Positions 1 through 7,314 of a stretch of DNA of 64,000 nt are shown here, piece by piece. A program made the translations under genes and the position numbers. The DNA is taken from contig CBFDCR010000018.1 of NCBI GenBank assembly GCA_965603365.1, forward strand, positions 11,355-75,354. Reading direction: 5' to 3'. Origin of the DNA: JAHELQ01 sp965603365 (GTDB lineage Bacteria; Acidobacteriota; Aminicenantia; UBA2199). The notes beneath the pieces are model-generated. The model had not been told where the DNA came from, did not search any database, and saw only the letters and a program-made list of their open reading frames with translations. How positions within the stretch are numbered: the stretch's first letter is position 1; each line of letters opens with the position of its first letter.

Positions 1-288
1 CTCCCGGGAGATGCCGGGAATAGTGACCCCGGGGGCCGCGCTGATATCCGGTAACTGGAGTTCCATGGTCACCGATCTGTAGAGGTAGGAACCGTTGAAT
101 AGGGCGGAGAAGAGTTTTTGCTTACGGGCCAGCTCCCGGCGGGATTGGCTGGCCGATACCCCGAGCCGTTGATTTTGCACGGCAGCGCTTCTGGCCAGCC
201 CCTTCTTGACCGCCTCCGGCAGGGTAATCTTACCGTGCAAAGAAGAGGCAAAGCCTATCAATAAACAAATGATCCATATCTTTTTCAT
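1..288 (-). CDS. TolC-family outer membrane efflux protein, N-terminal part (cut by window edge)
   Basis: An open frame of 96 codons runs off the left edge. It begins with ATG at 288 and a signal peptide (MKKIWIICLLIGFASSLHG). The text that follows (TLPEAVKKGLARSAAVQNQR, then a Ser/Arg/Lys-rich helix ending KLFSALFNGSYLY) is the usual first helix of TolC/outer-membrane efflux channels, which begin with a 'L-x-E-A-x-x-x-A-L' segment. The family forms trimeric periplasm-spanning channels for type I export or RND efflux. The start overlaps the stop of the upstream HAD gene by 4 bases (ATGA), so translation is probably coupled. Only the first ~96 residues are visible, so substrate and subfamily cannot be judged. 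Confidence 0.75.
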   Translation of the reverse strand, partial: MKKIWIICLLIGFASSLHGKITLPEAVKKGLARSAAVQNQRLGVSASQSRRELARKQKLFSALFNGSYLYRSVTMELQLPDISAAPGVTIPGISRE

Positions 289-992
289 TTTAACAGTCCT
301 CTCTTCAAAACATTGACCACGCTGTCGATTTTGTCCAACAACTGCCCGGGGTGTTCGATCAGGTACTCGGCGCCGTGGGCCAGGAGTTCATCGGCCTCCC
401 GGAAGCCCCAGAGCACCCCCACCGCCACCATACCGGCCGCGGTCGCGGTCTGCATATCGATTTTGGTGTCGCCCACGAACAAGACATGTTGGGGCGCCAC
501 GTTCAGGCGCTCGGCGGTTGCCAGTGCCGAATAGGGGTCCGGTTTCAGGGGCACATCGGCCCGCTGTCCCCAAACCGCGGCAAACTGCCAGCGGGACAGC
601 AGGGTCTCTACCATTTTTAAGGTAAAGGGTTCGGACTTGTTGGAGATGATGGCCATGGGGATATGCCGCTGCGTCAATTCATCCAGCAGTTCCGGGATGC
701 CGTCGTAGGGCCTGGTGGAGACCGGCCAGGTCTGCCGGTAGATCTCCCGGTAATCCCGCACCAGTTTTTCCAGCGAATGAAGGGGTAGGGCCGTTTCCGG
801 CAAAGCCCGGATCACCAGTTGCTCGAGCCCCTCCCCCACGAAATAACGATAGGCCTCTTGCGGATGCTGTGGATACCCCAACCGCTCCAACAACACATTC
901 ATGGCCCGGGCAATCCCAACCAACGAATCCAGCAGCGTCCCATCCAGATCAAAAATCACGGCTCTCTGCTTCAAACTCATTTCTACATCCAT
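285..992 (-). CDS. HAD-superfamily phosphatase (phosphoglycolate-phosphatase-like)
   Basis: A subfamily IA HAD hydrolase of about 235 residues, the normal length for Gph/PpaX-type phosphatases. Motif I is FDLDGTLLDS near the N-terminus (first Asp nucleophile, second Asp acid/base). Motif II is the Ser/Thr in IISNK, motif III the Lys in PLKPDP, and motif IV GDTKID. The helical cap lies between motifs I and II. The start is placed at 992 because AGGA sits about 6 bases upstream; in-frame starts at 1025 and 980 are possible. A TATAAT hexamer lies at 1003-1008 on this strand, very close to the start, but no good -35 was found 17 bases upstream. The stop overlaps the downstream TolC-type start (ATGA). 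The substrate is unknown; 2-phosphoglycolate is the family default, not something seen here. Confidence 0.85.
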   Translation of the reverse strand: MDVEMSLKQRAVIFDLDGTLLDSLVGIARAMNVLLERLGYPQHPQEAYRYFVGEGLEQLVIRALPETALPLHSLEKLVRDYREIYRQTWPVSTRPYDGIPELLDELTQRHIPMAIISNKSEPFTLKMVETLLSRWQFAAVWGQRADVPLKPDPYSALATAERLNVAPQHVLFVGDTKIDMQTATAAGMVAVGVLWGFREADELLAHGAEYLIEHPGQLLDKIDSVVNVLKRGLLK

Positions 993-1045
993 TTCGATTC
1001 CTATTATACCTGAATCCGCCGTCAAATAAAATGAGCGTTATCCCG

Positions 1046-1285
1046 TCAAGACGAAATTAATTCTGGAGTTACCCCAAAAAATAATATCCCTATACCCATC
1101 AGGTCGGGCAGCTTTACTTTACTGCCGTTTAAGTCCGTGACCGGTATCTGCTCAAAGTCGTCGAAATTAAAGGGGGGTTGGGGATTGCGGTTGATGACAA
1201 ACTTTAATAGTATCACTGCCATGATCCCGGCAGCCAGAAGGCCGACAGCCAGGTTTAGCAGCCGTTCATTTTTTGTCTTTTTCAT
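1046..1285 (-). pseudogene. Truncated redoxin/TlpA-like protein (5' part only)
   Basis: Starts at ATG 1285, overlapping the end of the upstream propeller gene by 20 bases, and runs 79 codons. The protein has a short basic N-terminus, one membrane anchor (LLAAGIMAVILLKFVI), then a stretch (VTDLNGSKVKLPDLMGIGIL) that matches the opening of AhpC/TSA-type redoxins, where 'G-x-x-V-x-L-x-D-L-x-G' precedes the first strand. The frame then stops before any Cys-x-x-Cys could appear, and the HAD gene follows directly. A functional redoxin needs about 100 further residues. I read it as the surviving 5' end of a membrane-anchored thioredoxin-like gene that once completed an operon with the two genes upstream. 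It could instead be a real short membrane protein. Confidence 0.5.
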
Positions 1286-2330
1286 CTTTAAACCGGTAGA
1301 TGTTGATGACCGCCTCGTCCGCCTCTTCATCATAGCAGGGATTGCCGTTTTTAAAAAAGTAATATTTGCCGTCCCGGGAAGCCAGCAGGAAATCGTCGGT
1401 GAAGATCGTTTGTTCCAGTTTGAAATTATCGGCGTTGTAAAAAAGCAGGGCGAATCTCTTCAGCTTTTCAGAGCATGTCCTGATCTGTATCACCAGCCAG
1501 TGGCCCTCGATCAAGACATTGGCAATCCGGGAATAACTGGTTTTCCAGAAATCCAATTCTTTATAGAGATCCGCGTAGCTAATCGGTTGGAATTTATCCG
1601 GGTAGGCGTAGTAATCTTTGGGCATGGGCTTGTAATAGTCGGGGGTCTCCAATTGTACCTCCCTTTCTACCTTCAACTCTGTGGGAGAGATGATCCTTAC
1701 GTGCAGCCTGTTCTCAATCAGGAGATAAACCTTGTTTTTATACAAAGCCAGATAGTAATCCATGTGGTGGTATTTATATGGTTTGGGAAAGACCTCCTCC
1801 ACCATGTTTTTAATAAATTTCCCTTCGGCAGAATATACCTTGAGGTAATATACCTTGAACTCCTTACTCCCGGGACGATAATAGTTGCCCATCCCGGCGA
1901 AATACCATTTGCCATCATGAAACAAACTGTCATGGGTTAGAAAGGCCCTCTGGCCTATCTGTTTCCAGATGGTTTTTTTCCAGGTATATTTGCCGTTTTT
2001 CTTTTCAAAAACCTTGAGTTTACCGGCGGCGCCTTCCACCACCAGATCGTTGTTATCGAGAATAAATATGGTATTATATCCGTCCAGGTCTCCCGGCCCC
2101 TGGCCGATGGGCCCCAGTTCACTCATGCCCTTTTCATTGATGACCATACAGTTAGGTATGGAAAAAGCGGCAATCAAATCGCCGTCTTTGTCCACCGCGG
2201 CATCGAAAAAATACCTGCCAAAGATCTGGTCACCACTGTATCTATCCACCAGTTCAAACTTTTTCTCCCCATATACTAAACTGGCTAATAGAATAGTTAT
2301 CAGTATCGAAAATATAAATTGTCTCTTCAT
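1266..2330 (-). CDS. Secreted 6-bladed beta-propeller protein
   Basis: A 354-residue exported protein. The start at 2330 was chosen over an upstream in-frame ATG because GGAGA lies just upstream and the protein then opens with a clean signal peptide (MKRQFIFSILITILLASLVYG). The body has repeated beta-strand units of the type 'x-D-x-x-G-x-x-Y/F', for example DKDGDLIAAF, GPIGQGPGDLDGYN and DGKYYFFKNG. The GxGPGxxxxP/GYN-like segment and overall length resemble the 6-bladed beta-propeller (BF3164-like) proteins common in Bacteroidota and Acidobacteriota. No lipobox Cys was seen at the signal end, so a periplasmic or released form is likely. It follows a small Cys-rich exported peptide and precedes a truncated redoxin. 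The function of this propeller family is unknown. Confidence 0.7.
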   Translation of the reverse strand: MKRQFIFSILITILLASLVYGEKKFELVDRYSGDQIFGRYFFDAAVDKDGDLIAAFSIPNCMVINEKGMSELGPIGQGPGDLDGYNTIFILDNNDLVVEGAAGKLKVFEKKNGKYTWKKTIWKQIGQRAFLTHDSLFHDGKWYFAGMGNYYRPGSKEFKVYYLKVYSAEGKFIKNMVEEVFPKPYKYHHMDYYLALYKNKVYLLIENRLHVRIISPTELKVEREVQLETPDYYKPMPKDYYAYPDKFQPISYADLYKELDFWKTSYSRIANVLIEGHWLVIQIRTCSEKLKRFALLFYNADNFKLEQTIFTDDFLLASRDGKYYFFKNGNPCYDEEADEAVINIYRFKDEKDKK

Positions 2331-2391
2331 ATTTTTCTCCTTAAAATGTTTTTTAAAATAAACACAACAAGGCTCTCCGGGGACTAATTGA

Positions 2392-2574
2392 TTATTTTCT
2401 GCTACCGCACCAGCACTCTGCTGGCGAATAATCACAGACACAGGCAGGAAGTTGACCTGGACCGAGTGTCTGGTATCCAGGGGACCAGCCGATACTGGCT
2501 TTAACCGGCAAGTATATTAAAACCATCAGAACGGCCAGTAAAGCGATGATCAGAATGATCTTCTTCTTTTTCAT
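2392..2574 (-). CDS. Small exported cysteine-containing peptide (NVEALA-like context)
   Basis: A 60-codon gene with an excellent ribosome site (GGAGGTG just upstream of the ATG at 2574). The product has a basic start, one hydrophobic signal or anchor segment (residues 5-24), then a short mature tail with three Cys residues in C-V-C and C-W-C-type spacing (ACVCDYSPAECWCGSRK). It sits directly upstream of the propeller gene on the same strand. In Bacteroidota, small NVEALA-type Cys peptides occupy the same position before BF3164-type propeller genes. The sequence itself lacks a clear NVEALA motif, so only the context and the Cys-rich tail support the analogy. Role unknown; a secreted peptide acted on by periplasmic thiol chemistry would fit. 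Confidence 0.65.
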   Translation of the reverse strand: MKKKKIILIIALLAVLMVLIYLPVKASIGWSPGYQTLGPGQLPACVCDYSPAECWCGSRK

Positions 2575-2738
2575 GACACCTCCTTTTGCGCTTTCTTTAA
2601 ATCGTTTAGGGTTTCCTTATATAGATATTTGTAAAGAGCCTTGTTGTGTTCTCTCCATTGTTGGATATAAATATAGTTTCCATTTAGCCGCAGCATGGTA
2701 AATTTTACCATTTCCAATTTTTTGCTGTCAAGCTCATG

Positions 2739-2767
2739 TTGAAATAATGTGGGTTTTTATATAAAAT
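2739..2767 (+). promoter_or_regulatory. Sigma70-type promoter for leader ORF/lpxH
   Basis: TTGAAA at 2739-2744, a 17-base spacer, then TAAAAT at 2762-2767. Predicted start of transcription is near 2774, just upstream of the leader ORF ribosome site. Confidence 0.5.
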
Positions 2768-2791
2768 AGTAATGGTACAGTTGGAGGCACC

Positions 2792-2830
2792 ATGCTAAGT
2801 AGTACGGAATACAGTCAAATTAAAGGATGA
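2792..2830 (+). CDS. 12-codon leader ORF coupled to lpxH
   Basis: GGAGG (2783-2787) lies at ideal distance before ATG 2792, and the frame MLSSTEYSQIKG ends with TGA at 2828-2830. This stop overlaps the lpxH ATG (2827-2829) as ATGA. The lpxH start has only AAAGG touching the ATG, which is too close to act well alone, so lpxH is probably translated by re-initiation from this leader. The peptide carries no run of a single amino acid and no attenuator hairpin was seen, so simple translational coupling is more likely than amino-acid attenuation. This is inference from layout; the peptide itself may have no role. Confidence 0.45.
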   Translation: MLSSTEYSQIKG

Positions 2831-3552
2831 AGAGTATTTATTTTATTTCTGATGTGCATCTGGCGTTTGAGGAGGGGGGGGAAGAGAGGGCGAAGCGGGA
2901 AAAATTGCTCGGTTTTTTTGATTTTATTATGGAGCGGGCTTCGGCCCTCTATATCCTGGGGGATCTGTTCGATTTCTGGTTTGAGTGGCATCACGTGGTG
3001 CCCGGATACTGGTTCCCCATATTACACCAACTGCGCCGGATGGTAGACGCCGGCATCGCCGTCCACTTTACCCCCGGCAACCACGATTTTTACACCGGCG
3101 ACTACCTGCAAAAGGAGATCGGCCTGGTGTGCCACCAGGAAGCCGCTGAATTCTCCATCGGCGGCAAGCGGTTTTTTGCCGCCCACGGCGACGGTCTGGC
3201 CAAAAAGGACCGGGGCTACCGGCTGCTCAAGAGAATCATCCGCCACCGGTTTTCTATTTTTTGTTACCGGAACTTCATCCCCGCCGATATCGGCATGTTC
3301 ATGGCCCGCCTGACCTCCCGCTCCAGCCGCAAGCTGGTAAAAATCGACCGGGCCGCCTGGGGAGAAGAGTATTTCCAATTTGCCCGGCAAAAATTCCGTG
3401 AAGGCTTCGACTATGTGCTGCTGGGCCATATCCACCAGCCCATGCACCGGCAAGAAGACGGCAAGGTCTATGTCAACTGCGGCGACTGGCTCAGCCATTT
3501 CAGCTATGCCCGCTTTGACGGCCGGCAATTAACGTTAAATCACTGGCAGTAA
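2827..3552 (+). CDS. lpxH: UDP-2,3-diacylglucosamine diphosphatase (LpxH-type)
   Basis: A calcineurin-like metallophosphoesterase of 241 residues, the usual LpxH length. The metal-binding motifs appear in order: SDVHL (residues 8-12), GDLFDFW (about 45), GNHDFY (about 84), AHGD (about 119) and GHIHQP (about 200). LpxH removes UMP from UDP-2,3-diacylglucosamine to give lipid X in lipid A synthesis, acting at the inner face of the cytoplasmic membrane. The DFWFEW segment after the second motif is typical of LpxH rather than generic phosphoesterases. Its presence implies a lipid-A-bearing outer membrane, in line with the TonB receptors in the window. A second, larger phosphoesterase (32010-33335) shares the motif set but not the length. 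Confidence 0.85.
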   Translation: MKSIYFISDVHLAFEEGGEERAKREKLLGFFDFIMERASALYILGDLFDFWFEWHHVVPGYWFPILHQLRRMVDAGIAVHFTPGNHDFYTGDYLQKEIGLVCHQEAAEFSIGGKRFFAAHGDGLAKKDRGYRLLKRIIRHRFSIFCYRNFIPADIGMFMARLTSRSSRKLVKIDRAAWGEEYFQFARQKFREGFDYVLLGHIHQPMHRQEDGKVYVNCGDWLSHFSYARFDGRQLTLNHWQ

Positions 3553-3566
3553 TCTCATTTCAGGTA

Positions 3567-3595
3567 TTGACATCTTTTTCTTTAGTAGGTAATAT
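3567..3595 (+). promoter_or_regulatory. Near-consensus sigma70 promoter for the propeller hybrid kinase
   Basis: TTGACA at 3567-3572, 17-base spacer, TAATAT at 3590-3595. Transcription would start near 3602, leaving a leader of about 68 bases. AAGGTG lies about 10 bases before the ATG at 3670. Confidence 0.7.
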
Positions 3596-3669
3596 AAATC
3601 GGGAATGTTCAAAGTACAGGAATATGTGGCGAAGGTGGGGGTGAAATTTTAGTTTAAGGTGACAGGGAT

Positions 3670-6600
3670 ATGTCGAAGACAAAGAGATGCTCGATTTTTT
3701 TAAGCATGTTGGCCTTTTTAGCAGTGACTTCCGGCCGGGGCCAGGAGTACAATTTTAGAATATATTCGGTGGAGCACGGCCTCGCCCAGTCTCAAATTAA
3801 TTGTATTTGCCAGGATAGTAAGGGCTACCTCTGGTTTGCCACCCACGGGGGAGGGGTCAGTCGGTTTGACGGCAGAAGATTTCGTAATTATACGGAAAAG
3901 GATGGATTGTGCGATAATGTCGTCTATTCGATTATAGAAGACCATGAGGGCAACCTGTGGCTGGGCACGGATAGGGGGGTAAACAAATTTGACGGCCAGC
4001 ATTTTAGCCATTTAACCGGGAACAAAGTGTTAAAAGATGCCTGTGTCTGGACCATCCTGGAAGACCGGCAGTTTGATTTATGGTTTGGTACCTACTCCAG
4101 GGGGGTCTTTCACTTCGATGGAGACAGGATTTCCAACTACGACAGCGATAAGGGATTGGCCGGTAATTGGGTAATTTGCCTGACCCAGGACCGGATGGGC
4201 AACCTGTGGTTGGGCACGGATAAAGGGGCCAGCAAATATGACGGCGTTCGTTTCGTTAGTTATAATAAAAAAAAGGAGTTGATCAACGATAGAGTGAGAT
4301 CTCTTTTGGAGGACCAAAAGGGGGATTTGTGGTTTGCCACCGCCGGTGGGGTGAGTCGCTTTGACGGCAGCCGGTTTTCCCATTATACCGAAAAAGAGGG
4401 TTTGTGCGATAACCGGGTGCTGACAGTGATGCAAGATAGTAGGGGAGATTATTGGTTTACCACCGAGAACGGGGTCAGCCGGTTTAACGGCTCCAGGTTT
4501 ACCACCTATACGGAAGAGAATGGATTGTCGTTGAATTATGTGGGGGCCATTTTAGAGGACCGGGAGGGGAATATATGGTTGGGCACCGATTCCGGGATTA
4601 CCAGGTATGGTGGGAAGACATTTATGTCGGTGGCCAAAAAGCACGGCTTGCCGCATGATTCGGTCTGGGCGATCTGTGAAACCCCGGACGGCACCATGTG
4701 GATCGGTACCGAAGAGGGAATCGGCCTGTACAGGAGGGGTAAGGACAAATCTTCTATCCTTAACCTGGACGGCAAAAATGGCAAGGCGGTGGCCTATCTC
4801 TTCTACTATGACAGCAAAGGAAACCTGTGGTTTGGCTCAGATGAAAGTAATATCATCAAATATGATGGAAAAAAATTCACCAACTTTTGCCAAACGCAGC
4901 GACTTGGCAAGGTTGATCTGCATTCTATCCTGGAAGACCAGCGGGGGAATATATGGTTTGGCACCAAAGAGAAGGGGGTGATTCGCTATAACGGCAAAAC
5001 CTGCCGGTATTTTTCTGAGAAAGACGGCTTAATTCACAATACCGTCAATACAATGGTCCAGGACAAATGGAAGCGGATATGGCTGGGGACCGACGGCGGC
5101 ATCAGTGTGTACGACGGCAGCACGTTTGAAAATATTTCCGAAAGTGACGGATTACCCAGTCGATATGTCATAACGCTTCTGACAGATTCCGAAGGCAGCA
5201 TATGGGCCGGTACTTACGGCGGCGGTGCGGTTAAAATCAGCCTGCCTGCCGACAGCGGCGACCTAAAGATGAAGAGCTTCGACACGTTTAGCACCGCCGA
5301 TGGCTTAAGCGATGACGAAGTACTCTTGATGATTTTTGACGATTCCGGGAACCTGTGGCTGGGCACCAATAAGGGTATCAATAAATTGGATTTAGCGGAA
5401 TACAATAGAACCGGTAGAAAAAGTATTCGATTGTATAGTAAAGAAGATGGCTTTATGGGGATCGAATGTAACCAGAATGCGGTTTACAAAGACCGCCGGG
5501 GCAAGATATGGTTCGGTACTGTCAAGGGGGCGATCCGCTACGATCCGGCAGAAGACCGGCTCAACCCGGTTGAACCGCTGACCCACTTGATTGGGGTAAA
5601 ACTGTTTTATGAACCGGCGGATTTATCTCCCTACGCAGCGGCTGCCAATGTTAAATCCGACCTGCCGTCCGGCCTTACCCTGCCTTATAACCAGAATCAT
5701 CTAACCTTTGAGTTTGTGGGCATCTGCCTGACCGCACCGGAGAGAGTAAGGTATCGGTTCATGTTGGCGGGTTTTGATAAAGATTGGTCACCGGTGACCG
5801 AAGCCACACTTGCCACCTATTCGAATGTACCGCCGGGGGACTACTCTTTTAGGTTAAAGGCCTGCAACAACAACGGTGTATGGAACCGGGAACCGACAAT
5901 GTTTAAATTTACCATCACCTCTCCATTCTGGCAAAAGTGGTGGTTTTATCTTATGGTGGGCTTGCTGGGAATTGGCGGTATGATTTTGTTTATTCGCCTG
6001 CGAATAGTTGGTTTGAAGAACCGGCAGAAAGGGTTGGAGGAGAAGATACAGGAGCGTACCCGGGAGTTGTCGGGGGAGAAGCAAAAAGTGGAGCAGATCA
6101 ACCGGGAACTGGAGAACCGGGTACAGGAACGCACCGAAAAGTTAATCCAGGCCAACAAGCAGCTTCTCCAGGCCCAGAAGATGGAGGCCATCGGCACCCT
6201 TGCCGGCGGGGTGGCCCATGATTTGAATAATGTCCTGGCCGGGATTGTGTCTTATCCGGATATGCTATTGAGGGAGATACCGGAGTCCGATCCGTCAAGA
6301 TCGTATGTCCTGACTATAAAGAAGTCCGGAGAGAAGGCCGCGGCCATTGTGCAGGATCTGTTGACGTTGGCGAGTAAAAATGTAGAAATCGGTGAGGCGT
6401 TCAATTTAAACGAACTCATTGTAGAACACCAGAACAGTCCTGAGTACAGGAAGCTGCTGACCGATTGCCCTTCAGTTCAGGTGGAAACCCATCTGGGAGA
6501 GGGTCTTTTCAATATACTGGGCTCAAGGATTCATCTTAATAAAATTCTAATGAATTTAATTGCCAATGCTGTCGAGGCCATGCCCGGAGGCGGGAAGACC

Positions 6601-7314
6601 GTTATCTCCACCGCCAATGTTTACCTGGATAAATTCAGCAAAGAATACGGCGAGATGGGAGAAGGTGACTTCGTACGTTTGGCGGTCTCCGATTCAGGCG
6701 TCGGCATCCCGCCGATGGATATCGAGCGGGTATTTGAGCCCTTTTATACCAAAAAAAAACTGGGCCGGCGGGGAACTGGCTTAGGGATGGCGGTGGTGTG
6801 GGCCGCGGTCAAGGAGCATAAAGGGTATATCAAAATAGACAGCGAAGAAGGAAAAGGAACCACCGTGTCAACATATTTCCCAAAGTCAGATCGAACCTCG
6901 AGGGAGACAAAGCCGCCTCCGCTGGTTGGCAGTTATGACGGCGGAGGAGAGTCCATTCTGGTGGTCGATGATGAACTGGAACAGCGAAAACTCTTTCATG
7001 TAGTACTCAGCAAATTGGGATATACTGTGGAAACGGTTGCCAGCGGCGAGGAGGCGGTGACGTACTTAAACAGTCATTCGGCAGATCTGGTGGTTTTGGA
7101 CATGATTCTGGGGCCCGGTCTGGACGGGCTGGATACTTATAAAAAGATACTGGAAATCAATCCCCACCAGAGGGCGATCATCGTCAGCGGCTACTCCGAA
7201 AGCGAGCGGGTCAAAGAGGCCCAAAGCCTGGGAGCCGGGACCTATATCAAAAAACCCTTCTTGATTGCAGAACTGGGGAGGGCGGTCAAGGCCGCATTGA
7301 ATAGACCTACCTGA
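3670..7314 (+). CDS. Periplasmic-propeller hybrid histidine kinase/response regulator
   Basis: A 1214-residue one-component-style hybrid. After a signal peptide (residues 1-24) come 14 two-component-regulator propeller repeats of the form 'D-x-x-G-x-L-W-x-G-T-x-x-G-V-x-x-F-D-G', enough for two seven-bladed propellers. A Y_Y_Y domain follows (about 670-750), then one transmembrane helix (about 754-777), a coiled coil, a HisKA domain with His850 in GGVAHDLNN, a HATPase domain (NLIANAVEAMPGGG; DSGVGIP; GTGLGMAV) and a C-terminal receiver with DD acidic pair and Asp1144 in VVLDMIL. The architecture matches SusR/HTCS polysaccharide sensors but lacks the C-terminal AraC-type DNA-binding domain, so output must pass to another protein. 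Such sensors usually bind glycan fragments in the periplasm; the ligand here is unknown. Its 3' end overlaps the convergent VWFA gene by 8 bases. Confidence 0.9.
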   Translation: MSKTKRCSIFLSMLAFLAVTSGRGQEYNFRIYSVEHGLAQSQINCICQDSKGYLWFATHGGGVSRFDGRRFRNYTEKDGLCDNVVYSIIEDHEGNLWLGTDRGVNKFDGQHFSHLTGNKVLKDACVWTILEDRQFDLWFGTYSRGVFHFDGDRISNYDSDKGLAGNWVICLTQDRMGNLWLGTDKGASKYDGVRFVSYNKKKELINDRVRSLLEDQKGDLWFATAGGVSRFDGSRFSHYTEKEGLCDNRVLTVMQDSRGDYWFTTENGVSRFNGSRFTTYTEENGLSLNYVGAILEDREGNIWLGTDSGITRYGGKTFMSVAKKHGLPHDSVWAICETPDGTMWIGTEEGIGLYRRGKDKSSILNLDGKNGKAVAYLFYYDSKGNLWFGSDESNIIKYDGKKFTNFCQTQRLGKVDLHSILEDQRGNIWFGTKEKGVIRYNGKTCRYFSEKDGLIHNTVNTMVQDKWKRIWLGTDGGISVYDGSTFENISESDGLPSRYVITLLTDSEGSIWAGTYGGGAVKISLPADSGDLKMKSFDTFSTADGLSDDEVLLMIFDDSGNLWLGTNKGINKLDLAEYNRTGRKSIRLYSKEDGFMGIECNQNAVYKDRRGKIWFGTVKGAIRYDPAEDRLNPVEPLTHLIGVKLFYEPADLSPYAAAANVKSDLPSGLTLPYNQNHLTFEFVGICLTAPERVRYRFMLAGFDKDWSPVTEATLATYSNVPPGDYSFRLKACNNNGVWNREPTMFKFTITSPFWQKWWFYLMVGLLGIGGMILFIRLRIVGLKNRQKGLEEKIQERTRELSGEKQKVEQINRELENRVQERTEKLIQANKQLLQAQKMEAIGTLAGGVAHDLNNVLAGIVSYPDMLLREIPESDPSRSYVLTIKKSGEKAAAIVQDLLTLASKNVEIGEAFNLNELIVEHQNSPEYRKLLTDCPSVQVETHLGEGLFNILGSRIHLNKILMNLIANAVEAMPGGGKTVISTANVYLDKFSKEYGEMGEGDFVRLAVSDSGVGIPPMDIERVFEPFYTKKKLGRRGTGLGMAVVWAAVKEHKGYIKIDSEEGKGTTVSTYFPKSDRTSRETKPPPLVGSYDGGGESILVVDDELEQRKLFHVVLSKLGYTVETVASGEEAVTYLNSHSADLVVLDMILGPGLDGLDTYKKILEINPHQRAIIVSGYSESERVKEAQSLGAGTYIKKPFLIAELGRAVKAALNRPT

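Noticed and set aside
1003..1008. TATAAT close to the HAD gene as a promoter
   Set aside because: The nearest TTGAC is only about 11 bases upstream, too short a spacer, so it was not listed as a promoter feature.
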